A DNA stretch of 59,009 nucleotides from Elusimicrobiota bacterium. GTDB taxonomy: Bacteria; Elusimicrobiota; Elusimicrobia; UBA1565; UBA9628. Location of the stretch: contig JAHFCE010000018.1 of assembly GCA_023249675.1 (NCBI GenBank), forward strand, positions 1 through 59,009. The letters are read 5' to 3'. The notes below the pieces were generated by a model, which saw only the letters and a program-made list of their open reading frames with translations, did not search any database and was not told where the DNA came from. The position numbers and the translations under genes are program-made. Of the stretch, positions 26,985-35,233 are shown piece by piece (positions within the stretch are counted from its first letter, which is position 1; each line of letters opens with the position of its first letter).

Positions 26985-27952
26985 TGGAACTTTTCAAAAA
27001 ACCGAACATCGACTTCATCGGACTGCGCTGGGTCCCGATCGGCTGCTCCGTGGTCGTGCTGACGCTTAGCCTCGCTTCCATGGCCCTCAAAGGATTCAAC
27101 TATTCGATCGAGTTCACCGGCGGCACGCTTCTACAGATCAGCTTCCCCCCCGACTCAAAGGTCCAGGTCGACGGCGTGCGCAAGGCACTCGAATCCGAGG
27201 ATCTCAAGACCGAGATTCAGTCTGTCGAGGGCGGCCGCCCGACTTTCATCCTGCGCGAGCAGGCGACCGACGATGCCGCGGCGACCGCATTCGCGAACAA
27301 GGCCCTGGAGTCGCTGAAGAAGGCCTTCCCGTCTCTTGAGCCGACGCTCGACCGCAAGGACGTCATCGGTCCCGTGGTCGGCAAGGACCTGCGTACCCGC
27401 ACGGTCTGGGCGATCGTTCTAAGCCTGTTCGGAATCCTCGTCTACGTGGCGTACCGCTTCGAAAACCCCATCTGGAGCCTGGCGGGCGTGGTGGCGCTCT
27501 TCCACGACGTCATTGGCGTGTCCGGCTTGTTCTCGTTTCTCGGCCTGCAGATGGATCTTCTGATCGTCACGGCCTTGCTCACCATCGCCGGCTATTCGAT
27601 CTCCGACACCATTGTCGTCTTCGACCGCATGCGCGAGAAGCTGCGCACGGACCGTACCCATGACCTGCGCACGTTGATCGACTCGTCGATCAACGAGACC
27701 CTGTCGCGCACGATCATCACGGTGCTCACCGTGCAGATCGTGAGCCTGACGATCCTGTTCTTCGGCGGCCCCGTCCTGCACAATTTCGCGCTCGCGATGG
27801 TTGTGGGCAACCTGCTCGGCACGTACTCCTCGATCGCGGTGGCCGCGCCCCTCGTCTACGAATATCAGCTCCGCTTCGGCGGCAAGCGCTCGCAGCACGC
27901 CCCCGCCGCGGAGACGGCGACCGGTGTCAAGGAAGGCCGCCGACGCCGGTGA
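26984..27952 (+). CDS. secF: protein translocase subunit SecF
   Basis: Partner of SecD. The 322 residues begin with a membrane helix and the periplasmic motif YSIEFTGGTLLQISF, and carry the family motif GYSISDTIVVFDRMREK in the helical bundle. The C-terminus is a basic, hydrophilic tail. The stop overlaps the GTG of the next gene (GTGA), linking secretion genes to the envelope cluster that follows. Confidence 0.97.
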   Translation: MELFKKPNIDFIGLRWVPIGCSVVVLTLSLASMALKGFNYSIEFTGGTLLQISFPPDSKVQVDGVRKALESEDLKTEIQSVEGGRPTFILREQATDDAAATAFANKALESLKKAFPSLEPTLDRKDVIGPVVGKDLRTRTVWAIVLSLFGILVYVAYRFENPIWSLAGVVALFHDVIGVSGLFSFLGLQMDLLIVTALLTIAGYSISDTIVVFDRMREKLRTDRTHDLRTLIDSSINETLSRTIITVLTVQIVSLTILFFGGPVLHNFALAMVVGNLLGTYSSIAVAAPLVYEYQLRFGGKRSQHAPAAETATGVKEGRRRR

Positions 27953-28512
27953 GAAAGATCAAGGGCTTCAAGCTCACTCTTCGGCCCCATGTGATCAAGC
28001 AGCGCGCCAAGAAGGCGCGCGTCGACCTCGAGGCCGCGGGGCTCAGCGAGTTGCCGCTCGCCAAATTCTTAGAACGTGCCGCGAAGACGCTCTCGCCTGG
28101 CGTCGTCTTCGATACGTTCGGCCATCCCGACTCGGATCAGCCCTTGTTGTCTCCGATGCCGGGCCTGGCGTACAGCCTGATTCTGGCGGGTCTTGGCGAG
28201 TCCTTCGCGCCGATCCGCGAGAGGGAAGCGTCGATTCCAGAAAAGTTGTGGCCCATCCTCGAGGAGCACGCGCTCGATGAGGCGGTTCGTTTCGCGTCCG
28301 CCTTGATCGCCGACGAGGCCGAGAAGGACAACTGCGAGCTCGCGCCGCTCAACGCCTTTTCCTCGCCGGATGCGCTCAAGGCCGCCCTGCGCAAGCTCGA
28401 TGCCGGCGCCAAACTCGGCGTGACGCTGGAAGGCGCGCGTCTCGTCCCCCCATGCTCTTTGCTGGTCAGCCAGTCCTGGCTCGCGAAGTCGAAGGCCAAG
28501 GGCCGCAAATAG
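27949..28512 (+). CDS. hypothetical protein, weakly like the cobalamin-dependent methionine synthase activation domain
   Basis: A 187-residue soluble protein I cannot name with certainty. The C-terminal half has a pattern reminiscent of the MetH reactivation domain: a helix with Glu-rich ADEAEKD, then LNAFSSPDALKAALRKLDAG, GVTLEGARLVPPCSLLVS (compare the family's SPGY-PD, Leu-rich helix, IG-LT, P-S order). The similarity is by eye only. It is coupled at both ends: its GTG overlaps secF (GTGA) and its stop overlaps the acyltransferase GTG (TAGTG). A role in envelope assembly is possible from position alone. Confidence 0.6.
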   Translation: MRKIKGFKLTLRPHVIKQRAKKARVDLEAAGLSELPLAKFLERAAKTLSPGVVFDTFGHPDSDQPLLSPMPGLAYSLILAGLGESFAPIREREASIPEKLWPILEEHALDEAVRFASALIADEAEKDNCELAPLNAFSSPDALKAALRKLDAGAKLGVTLEGARLVPPCSLLVSQSWLAKSKAKGRK

Positions 28513-29141
28513 TGCTCCGCAAGCTCGTCCCCTACCTCGTCTACTCCTATGTGACGTTCGTCGGCTGGACCACGCGGCAGCGTATAGTGCGCGCCGACAT
28601 TCCGGAGAGGATCCACGCGGAAGGCGAGCGCTTTATCTACGCCTTTTGGCACCAGCGCCAGGTCTTCTTCACCTGGTCGCACCGCAATGCCGAGGCGGCC
28701 GTGCTCGTCAGCAAATCGCAGGACGGGGAGATGATCGCAAGGACGATGGAGCTGTCCGGTATCGCCGCGGTGCGGGGCTCCTCCTCGCGCGGGGGCGCTG
28801 CCGCGGCGCGCGAGATGGTCGAGATTCTGCGCTCGGGCCGGGACGTCGGCATCACCCCCGATGGGCCAAAAGGCCCGGCGCGTGAGGTGAAAGAAGGCGC
28901 GGTGCGGGTCGCACAGCTGTCCGGCATGCCGATTATCCCCATCGCCAATGCGCTGTCGAAAAAAATTGAAATCGCCAAAGCCTGGGACCGCTTTCAGGTG
29001 CCCCTTCCGTTCGGCCGCTCGGCCGTGATCTATGGCGAGCCGATCCGCGTTACCGGCGACGACGACCTTGCCGTGAAAGCCGCCGAGCTCAAGGCCGCGC
29101 TCGATGCCCTCACCGCCGAGGCCGACCGGCTGGTTCAATGA
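28512..29141 (+). CDS. lysophospholipid acyltransferase-family protein (DUF374)
   Basis: A 209-residue DUF374 protein of the LPLAT superfamily, expected to acylate a lipid at the inner membrane; in this position beside waaA it may act on lipid A. Family features are FIYAFWHQRQVFF with the active-site-type His, the segment GSSSRGGAAAAREM, and the strongly conserved GITPDGPKGPAREVKEG. A short hydrophobic N-terminus (LVPYLVYSYVTFVGW) would anchor it. The GTG at 28512 was chosen because it overlaps the previous stop (TAGTG). Acyl donor and acceptor are not determined by sequence. Confidence 0.88.
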   Translation: MLRKLVPYLVYSYVTFVGWTTRQRIVRADIPERIHAEGERFIYAFWHQRQVFFTWSHRNAEAAVLVSKSQDGEMIARTMELSGIAAVRGSSSRGGAAAAREMVEILRSGRDVGITPDGPKGPAREVKEGAVRVAQLSGMPIIPIANALSKKIEIAKAWDRFQVPLPFGRSAVIYGEPIRVTGDDDLAVKAAELKAALDALTAEADRLVQ

Positions 29142-30421
29142 CCTTCGTCATCCTCGTTCTGGAGACTTTGCTCGCGCCCTTAGCGGGGCTCTGCGTCATC
29201 TTTTCGTTTTTTCTCTCGCCTCAGCGCGGCCGTCTCGAAGGTCTGCTCGAGGAACTCCCCGAGCGCTTCGGCGCGGTTCCCGCGCAGGCGTTGGCGCGCC
29301 TTCGGGACCGCGAGATCTGGTGGTTTCATGCCGCCTCCGCCGGGGAAGTCGGCGGCCTAGCGCCGATTCTGGAGGCCTTGTTCCAAAAGAGCGCTGTCGC
29401 GATCGTCCTCACCACGACGACGCGCTCAGGGCGCGACGCGGCGCGCGCTTTGCCCTTCGTCGCCTGGGCCCAGCTTGCCCCTCTCGACGCCTGGCCCTGT
29501 GTCGCGCGGTTTTTGAAGGCGCTCGATCCCCGTCGACTGATACTGGCCGAGACCGAGCTGTGGCCGAGCACCGTGATTCTGGCGCGCCGCGCGGGCCTCT
29601 CGCCCGCCTTGATCAACGCGCGCCTCACCGAGAAAAGCCTCTTCCGCTACGGATTTCTATCCCCCTTCCTCGCCCCCGCCCTGCGGGCGTTGACTTTGGT
29701 CGCCGCGCAAAGCGAGGAGGACGCCGCGCGCTTCATTTCGCTCGGCGTGCCGCGCGAGCGCGTGACAGTGACGGGCAATGCCAAGTATGACAAGCAGGCC
29801 GCTCCGGTCGCGAGCGCGGCCGCGCTTGCCAAGGTCGCGGCGTTGGGCTGGGGGCAGGACCCGTTGTTCGTCGCGGGCAGCACTCATCCATTTGAGGAAG
29901 AAATGGTCCTTGCGGCATTCCTGGCCGCGCGCCGAGCTTCGCCGCGCCTGCGCCTGGTTCTGGCTCCGCGCCATCTCGAGCGCGCCGCCGACGCCGCCGA
30001 CCTGCTCGCGCACGCGGGCTTGTCTCTCGTCCGTTGGAGCGGTGCCGCGCAGAGCGGCCGTGACGCTTTGCTTCTTGATGAGATGGGCGTGCTCCCTTCT
30101 TTTTACGCCCTGGCCCGCGCGGCGTTCGTCGGCGGGACCTTGGTCAAGGTCGGCGGCCACAACCTGCTTGAACCTGCGTCGGCCGGCGTGCCGGTGTTGT
30201 TTGGACCCCATACGGGCCACATCGAGCGCCCGGCTGAGCTCTTGGCCGATTCCGGTGGCGGGCGGCGCGTTCGCGACGCGGCCGAGCTTGCCGAGTGCTT
30301 GACCAAGTTCGCGCAGGACGAAGCGGCCGCGCGCGTGGCCGGGAATGCGGCGCGGACGGTCGCCGCCGGCCTCCGCGGGGGCACCGTCCGTACGCTTGCG
30401 GCCTTAGCTGCGTTCACTTAA
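29138..30421 (+). CDS. waaA: 3-deoxy-D-manno-octulosonic acid (Kdo) transferase
   Basis: GT-B glycosyltransferase (GT30) that transfers Kdo from CMP-Kdo to the lipid A precursor on the cytoplasmic face of the inner membrane. The 427 residues have the N-terminal anchor helix, the WWFHAASAGEVGGLAP motif with the catalytic-type Glu, AETELWPSTV, NARLTEKS, and C-terminal GGTLVKVGGHNLLEPASAG. Whether one or more Kdo units are added cannot be read from sequence. The ATG overlaps the acyltransferase stop (ATGA). The substrate CMP-Kdo comes from kdsB 10 kb downstream in the same cluster. Confidence 0.96.
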   Translation: MTFVILVLETLLAPLAGLCVIFSFFLSPQRGRLEGLLEELPERFGAVPAQALARLRDREIWWFHAASAGEVGGLAPILEALFQKSAVAIVLTTTTRSGRDAARALPFVAWAQLAPLDAWPCVARFLKALDPRRLILAETELWPSTVILARRAGLSPALINARLTEKSLFRYGFLSPFLAPALRALTLVAAQSEEDAARFISLGVPRERVTVTGNAKYDKQAAPVASAAALAKVAALGWGQDPLFVAGSTHPFEEEMVLAAFLAARRASPRLRLVLAPRHLERAADAADLLAHAGLSLVRWSGAAQSGRDALLLDEMGVLPSFYALARAAFVGGTLVKVGGHNLLEPASAGVPVLFGPHTGHIERPAELLADSGGGRRVRDAAELAECLTKFAQDEAAARVAGNAARTVAAGLRGGTVRTLAALAAFT

Positions 30422-30519
30422 AGGGCGCGCTTGCCGCGAATTAGGGAACTTTTTGGTACCTCCAATCGTCTGATAAATGGGTCCTTGGGCCCTTGTACAC
30501 ATGACGATGAGAGGTTAAA

Positions 30520-30837
30520 ATGACCGAAGCGCAATCCGAGGCAAACGACACGCCGACCATGAAAGAATTCATCGAACTCAGGGAGCAGGTGTTCAGAACC
30601 GATGAGAAGGTGACACGCATCGCGGCTGCCACGGCGCGTATTGAGGGCGATCTCTTCGAGGTCAAACGCGATGTCTCCGAGCTCAAAGGCTTGAACGTCA
30701 AATTTGACCGTTTCCAGAGCGTGCTCGACGGCATGACCCGACAGATGGAGTCTTTCGAGCGCTGGTTCCGTTTCCAAGGCAACATGCTCGTTGAGCATGA
30801 AGGCCGCCTCTCGAAACTTGAGCCCAAACTGCACTAA
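30520..30837 (+). CDS. small coiled-coil protein, hypothetical
   Basis: A 105-residue hydrophilic protein with heptad-like patterning almost throughout (FIELREQVFRTDEKVTRI, then FEVKRDVSELKGLNVKFDRF). It has no membrane segment or recognised domain. Unlike its neighbours it has its own Shine-Dalgarno (GAGAGG seven bases before ATG) and a 98-base upstream gap, so it interrupts the otherwise overlapping envelope cluster. Similar small coiled-coil proteins are common in bacterial genomes; the function is unknown. Confidence 0.65.
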   Translation: MTEAQSEANDTPTMKEFIELREQVFRTDEKVTRIAAATARIEGDLFEVKRDVSELKGLNVKFDRFQSVLDGMTRQMESFERWFRFQGNMLVEHEGRLSKLEPKLH

Positions 30838-30859
30838 TCCCCTCCGTCGGGCGAAATGA

Positions 30860-30865
30860 TATAAT
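30860..30865 (+). promoter_or_regulatory. -10 box TATAAT abutting the TTG start of the GT9 fusion gene
   Basis: A perfect TATAAT ends five bases before the TTG at 30871. No -35 match is visible and no Shine-Dalgarno lies between. It is the apparent promoter for the run of overlapping glycosyltransferase genes that follows. Confidence 0.55.
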
Positions 30866-30870
30866 CGTCG

Positions 30871-32334
30871 TTGTCCCCGAAAATCCTCGTTATTCGGCTC
30901 TCCAGCCTCGGCGACGTCGTCTTGACCGGGCCGGTGTATAAGAGCCTAAAAGCGCATTGGCCCGACTGCCGGGTCACGGTCCTCGTCAAACCCCAGTTCG
31001 CGGCCGCCCTCAGGGGCCACCCGGGCGTGGATGAGGTCGTGTCCTTCAGCGGAGTCCTGGACGCCGTCCGCCTAGCTAAGGAAGGCGGATTTACGCACCT
31101 GCTCGACCTACACGGCAACCTGCGTTCGTTTCTGATCCGGACTATGGCGCGGGTGCCCAACACGGCGACCTACCGCAAGAACGCGTTGGCCCGGCGCCTG
31201 TTCGTGGCTCTGCGTGTGTCAACCCCCGGCCTGCAGCGCCATACCGTGGACCGCTACCATGAGGCGCTTGCCGCCTGGGGCGTGCCGAGCGCGCTCACTT
31301 CTGGGGACTATGGCGTCAGACGGATTCTTGTCTTACAGTCGGCCTTCCTCGGCGACAGCCTGCTGACTTTGCCCCTTTTGCGCCGCCTCAAGGGAATTTT
31401 TCCGGGCGCTTCCTTGACCGTGCTCACGCTCGCCAAGACCGCCGAGATCTTCCGCGGAACGTCCTGGGTCGACGAGGTGCTTCTTGACGACAAGCGCGGC
31501 ATTCACGGCGGCCTGACGGGCCCCTGGAGGATCGCGGCCGAGCTCAAAAAGGGCGGATTCGATCTTGCCCTGATTCCCCACCGTTCGTTTCGCTCGGCGC
31601 TGATCGCGCGCCTGGCCGGCATTCCCCGCCGCATCGGCTTCGACTCCAGTGCGGGCAGCTTCCTTCTCACCGACGCCGTTCCCTTCTCCTGGTCGATGCA
31701 CGATCTGGAGCGAAATCTTTCCTTGACCCTCCCGCTCGGCGCGGGAGCGGCGCCTGGGGCTGGCGAATCCCGCTACGTGGCGCCGCCGAAGATGAGCGCG
31801 CGCCTGTCGGCCCTGCTCGAAGGGGCCGGACCGCGTCTGGCGGGGGTGCATCCGGGCTCGGCCTGGGCCACCAAGCGCTGGCTGCCCGAGCGCTTTGCCG
31901 AGCTCTGCGTCCGCCTCAGGGCCGACGGCCTCATACCCGTCCTCATTGGGGGCGCGGAGGACAAGGCTCTGGGCGCTCGGATCGCTCAGGACGGCGGCGC
32001 GCTCGATCTCACCGGGAAGACCGACCTGGAGGAGCTCAAGGCGCTGATGGGCCGCTTGTCCGTGTTCGTGACGAACGATTCGGGACCGATGCACCTCGCC
32101 GCGGCGGCGGGCGTGCCGGTCGTGGCGATTTTCGGCGCGACCACGCGCGAGCTCGGATTTTTTCCCTACGGTCCCGGCCACCGCGTCGTTGAGGTCGACC
32201 TGGCTTGCCGTCCGTGCGGACTTCACGGCGCAAGCAAATGCCCCGAGGGCCACTTTCTCTGCATGCGCCTCTTGACCGTGGACCAGGTGCACGGGGCGTG
32301 CCGGGACGTTTTGAAGGCTGGGGCGGCGGCGTGA
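30871..32334 (+). CDS. glycosyltransferase family 9 protein with duplicated N-terminal half
   Basis: A 487-residue protein of the ADP-heptose:LPS heptosyltransferase family. It begins with an extra GT9 N-terminal Rossmann half (KILVIRLSSLGDVVLTGP at residues 4-21, extending to about 145) and then contains a full GT9 enzyme (RRILVLQSAFLGDSLLTLPL from about 149, with the C-terminal donor-binding motif FVTNDSGPMHLAAAAGVPVV near 400). Ordinary members are about 340-360 residues. The TTG at 30871 is the only initiator giving the conserved N-terminus and lies five bases after a TATAAT. It probably adds heptose or a related sugar to the LPS core. Its stop overlaps the next GTG. Confidence 0.85.
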   Translation: MSPKILVIRLSSLGDVVLTGPVYKSLKAHWPDCRVTVLVKPQFAAALRGHPGVDEVVSFSGVLDAVRLAKEGGFTHLLDLHGNLRSFLIRTMARVPNTATYRKNALARRLFVALRVSTPGLQRHTVDRYHEALAAWGVPSALTSGDYGVRRILVLQSAFLGDSLLTLPLLRRLKGIFPGASLTVLTLAKTAEIFRGTSWVDEVLLDDKRGIHGGLTGPWRIAAELKKGGFDLALIPHRSFRSALIARLAGIPRRIGFDSSAGSFLLTDAVPFSWSMHDLERNLSLTLPLGAGAAPGAGESRYVAPPKMSARLSALLEGAGPRLAGVHPGSAWATKRWLPERFAELCVRLRADGLIPVLIGGAEDKALGARIAQDGGALDLTGKTDLEELKALMGRLSVFVTNDSGPMHLAAAAGVPVVAIFGATTRELGFFPYGPGHRVVEVDLACRPCGLHGASKCPEGHFLCMRLLTVDQVHGACRDVLKAGAAA

Positions 32335-33386
32335 ACATCCTCCATATCGAAGATGAGCCCTGGGATTCGGGCATGGCCCACTACGCGGTGACTCTCGCCG
32401 TCTTGCAGGCGAGTCGGGGCCACCGCGTCGAGTTCTGGGGGCGGGCGGCCTCACCGGTGCTGAGTGAGGCTCGTCGTCTGGGACTCGCGGTGCGCGGCTG
32501 GACGGGCGGGGCCGCGGGCCTCCTGACGTGGGGTTCTCAGCGCCGCGCGGCGGGTGTGTTTTGCCCCCGCGTCATCAATGCGCACACGGGTTCCGCTCAC
32601 AGCCTCGCGCTTGCGCTGGCCGCGAGACGGCCGTGCGCCGTCGTACGCACGCGCGGCGACGCGCGGGCGCCGAAAGCCGGGGCGTTGACGCGCTTTGTCG
32701 CCGCGCGCACGGACGCCTTTATCGCGGTCAACCGCTCGCTTGAGGCGGCGCTGAAGTCCGCGTTTCCCGAAGCGAAGGTCGCACGCGTGGCACAGGGCAT
32801 CGAGGGACCATCCCAGGTGGCCTCGCTGCCCGCGGCGCCCGTTGTCGGCATGATCGCGCGCTTGGATCCGATCAAAGGCCACGAGACGTTGATCGGCGCG
32901 ATCGCGCGACTGAAGCCCAAGATTCCCGGCCTGCGCGTCCGTTGCGCCGGCGAGGGCCGCCTTTTTGCGCACCTGCGCGAGAAGGTGACTATTGCCGGAC
33001 TTGCGGGTGTGGTGGAGTTTCCCGGCCGCGTCGCCGATCCCTGGGCGTTCATGGCCGCATGCCGTGTCGGCGTGGTTGCGTCGTTGGGCTCGGAAGCAGT
33101 TTCGAGAGCCGCTCTTGAATGGATGGCTTCGGGTCGTGCGGTGGCGGCTTCGCACGTCGGCGGCATCCCCGATTTGCTTGAGGACGGCGTCACCGGCCTG
33201 CTTGTGCCGCCCGGCGATGCGGGAGCGCTCGCCGGGGCCCTCGCCGCACTCCTTCTCGACCCAAAAAAGGTCGAGACGCTCGGCCGCGCCGGACGCACGC
33301 GCTGGGAAAACGAATTCGCCCCGAATGTCTTTTATGAAGCGACTCAGCGGGTTTATGATGAAGCCACGGCCCATTTACCATCTTAA
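32331..33386 (+). CDS. glycosyltransferase family 4 (GT-B) protein
   Basis: A 351-residue GT4-type enzyme. The N-terminal acceptor domain begins NILHIEDEPWDSGMAHYAVT. The C-terminal donor domain begins VVGMIARLDPIKGHETLIGA and includes VSRAALEWMASGRAVAASHVGGIPDLL, matching the family's E-x7-E region (here EAVSRAALE). It probably extends the LPS core or another envelope glycan; donor and acceptor are unknown. The GTG at 32331 overlaps the previous stop as GTGA; a longer frame upstream is rejected because it lies inside the GT9 gene. Confidence 0.88.
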   Translation: MNILHIEDEPWDSGMAHYAVTLAVLQASRGHRVEFWGRAASPVLSEARRLGLAVRGWTGGAAGLLTWGSQRRAAGVFCPRVINAHTGSAHSLALALAARRPCAVVRTRGDARAPKAGALTRFVAARTDAFIAVNRSLEAALKSAFPEAKVARVAQGIEGPSQVASLPAAPVVGMIARLDPIKGHETLIGAIARLKPKIPGLRVRCAGEGRLFAHLREKVTIAGLAGVVEFPGRVADPWAFMAACRVGVVASLGSEAVSRAALEWMASGRAVAASHVGGIPDLLEDGVTGLLVPPGDAGALAGALAALLLDPKKVETLGRAGRTRWENEFAPNVFYEATQRVYDEATAHLPS

Positions 33387-34488
33387 CGGCGAGTCGGGCT
33401 TGCGCGGCGGGGAGCGCCAGCTCCTCTACCTCGCGGCGGCCCTGCGCGCCCGCGGCCGCCGCGGCGTCGTCTTCGCGCGCGCGGGAGGCGAACTCGAGGC
33501 CGCGGCGAGAAGGCAGGGATTTGAGACGGCCGCACTGCCGTTTTTCGGCGAGTGGGATCCGATCTCCGCGGCCAAGCTCGCTTGGCGCGCGCGCGGCGAG
33601 GACGCGCTCATCCACGCCCACACGGGCCATGCCGCCGGCATCGCCGCCTTGGCGTCGTGGGCCGGCGCGCCTGTCGTCTCGCATCGCCGCGTAGACTTCC
33701 CGGTGAGCGGCCTCAGCGCGCGCCTCAAGTACGGCGCCGCGGGCGCGGTCGTCTGCGTGTCGAAGGCCATCGCCGAGGTCATGAAGGCGGCCGGCACGCC
33801 CGGCGCCAAGCTCGCCGTGATTCCCGACGGCCTTCCCGCGACCGCCGAAGAAAGCCGGTGGGCCGGAGTCGAGCCCGGGCGTTTTTTGGTGCCTGCGCCC
33901 GAGGAGCGCGCCGCTCATCGCGCGGCGCTTGCCGAGGAATTCCGCTTTCCGTCGGATTCAATCTTGATCGGCAACCTCGCAGCGCTCGTGCCGCACAAGG
34001 ACCACGACACCTTGCTCGCGGCCGCCGTCATCGTTCTGCTCCAACGTCCTCAGGTGAAGTTTCTGATCGCCGGGCGCGGCCCTGAGGAGGCGAACCTCTT
34101 TGAAAGCATCCGCAGGATGGGGTTATTGGGCAAGGTGATCTTAGTGGGCCATCGCGATGATCCCATCCCTCTTCTTAAGGCGCTCGACATCTACGTCCAG
34201 TCCTCATGGGGCGAGGGCATGGGATCCGTCTTGATCGAGGCGGCGGCATGCGGCGTGCCGATCGCGGCGACGACGGCGGGCGGGATTCCTGAGGTGGTCA
34301 CGGATGGTGAGACGGGCTTGCTTGCCTCTCCGCGCCATCCTGAGGCGCTGGCGGCGATCTTAATGCGTTTGATCGATGACAAGGATCTACGTGCGCGCCT
34401 TGCGGCTCAAGGCCGCCAGCGCGTCAGTCGTTTCGGACTGACGCGAATGGCGAACGCTATGGAGGAGATCTATGACTCTATCTCTTAG
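33355..34488 (+). CDS. glycosyltransferase family 4 (GT-B) protein
   Basis: A 377-residue GT4-type enzyme, the second in a row. Features are GGERQLLYLAAALRARG near the N-terminus, the His of ALIHAHTGHAAG, VCVSKAIAEVMKAAG, ALVPHKDHDTLLAA, and the donor-site SSWGEGMGSVLIEAAACGVPI (E-x7-E). The start is one of two adjacent ATGs (33355 or 33358), about 30 bases inside the previous gene, an unusually long overlap here; an AGCGGG is the nearest ribosome-binding site. The sugar specificity is not readable. Confidence 0.88.
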   Translation: MMKPRPIYHLNGESGLRGGERQLLYLAAALRARGRRGVVFARAGGELEAAARRQGFETAALPFFGEWDPISAAKLAWRARGEDALIHAHTGHAAGIAALASWAGAPVVSHRRVDFPVSGLSARLKYGAAGAVVCVSKAIAEVMKAAGTPGAKLAVIPDGLPATAEESRWAGVEPGRFLVPAPEERAAHRAALAEEFRFPSDSILIGNLAALVPHKDHDTLLAAAVIVLLQRPQVKFLIAGRGPEEANLFESIRRMGLLGKVILVGHRDDPIPLLKALDIYVQSSWGEGMGSVLIEAAACGVPIAATTAGGIPEVVTDGETGLLASPRHPEALAAILMRLIDDKDLRARLAAQGRQRVSRFGLTRMANAMEEIYDSIS

Positions 34489-35233
34489 CGCGATCTTGAT
34501 CGCTAAAAATGAAGAGCGGGATCTCCCGGGCTGTTTGGACGCATTAAAGGGGTTGGCGTCGCAGGTCGTGGTCGTCATTTCGGATGACACAACGGATAAA
34601 ACGGAAGAGATTGCAAAATCGTTTGGTGCAAAAACGTTCCGAAGACAGTTTGACGATTATGCTCGTATGCGTCAGTCAAGTTTAGATGTCGCCGAAGGCG
34701 ACTGGTGTTTATGGATCGACCCCGATGAGCGTGTGACGCCGGAGTTGGCGGCGGAAATCCGTGGAGCCCTGTCGGAGAATCCCCGATTCGTTGCCGTTGA
34801 TATTCCATTTTCCGTTCGTTTCCTTGGTCGGGAGATGCGCTGGGGCGGCCTGGGGCACGAATCCCACATCCGCTTGTTCCGCCGCACCAAGGCCCGTTTC
34901 ACCGGGGGAGCCTTGCATGAGAGTCTGATCGTCGATGGTCCCGTGGCCGCGTTCAAACACAAGATCGTTCATGAACCGTACCGTGATATCCCCGATTATC
35001 TCTCCAAGCTCGAGCGGTATACCACATTGGCGGCCCAAAAGCGGTTTGAACAGGGCCGTCGTTTCACCGTTTTCCATCACCTGATCCTGCCCTGGGAATT
35101 CTTCTCGCGTGTGTTCCTTAAGCTCGCTTTTCTCGATGGATATCAGGGCCTGGTCTGGGCGGGTTTGTCGTCCTTTCACAGCTGGCTCAAATATGTGAAA
35201 CTGGGCCGGATGCAGAGAGAGCAATCCAAGTGA
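34472..35233 (+). CDS. glycosyltransferase family 2 (WaaE/KdtX-like)
   Basis: A 253-residue GT-A enzyme. The N-terminal SLSAILIAKNEERDLPGCLD, a substrate-binding DD motif (ISDDTTDKTEE) and WCLWIDPDERV (DxD-like) are typical of the WaaE/KdtX beta-glucosyltransferase group that modifies the LPS inner core. The ATG follows GGAGGAGATCT. Overlaps the preceding gene by 17 bases and the next by 4. The first 300 bases are visibly more A/T-rich than the surroundings, which may mark separate ancestry. Confidence 0.88.
   Translation: MTLSLSAILIAKNEERDLPGCLDALKGLASQVVVVISDDTTDKTEEIAKSFGAKTFRRQFDDYARMRQSSLDVAEGDWCLWIDPDERVTPELAAEIRGALSENPRFVAVDIPFSVRFLGREMRWGGLGHESHIRLFRRTKARFTGGALHESLIVDGPVAAFKHKIVHEPYRDIPDYLSKLERYTTLAAQKRFEQGRRFTVFHHLILPWEFFSRVFLKLAFLDGYQGLVWAGLSSFHSWLKYVKLGRMQREQSK

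Noticed and set aside
32992-33354. Upstream extension of the second GT4 gene
   Set aside because: It overlaps the donor domain of the preceding GT4 enzyme out of frame; similarity begins at the ATG near 33355.
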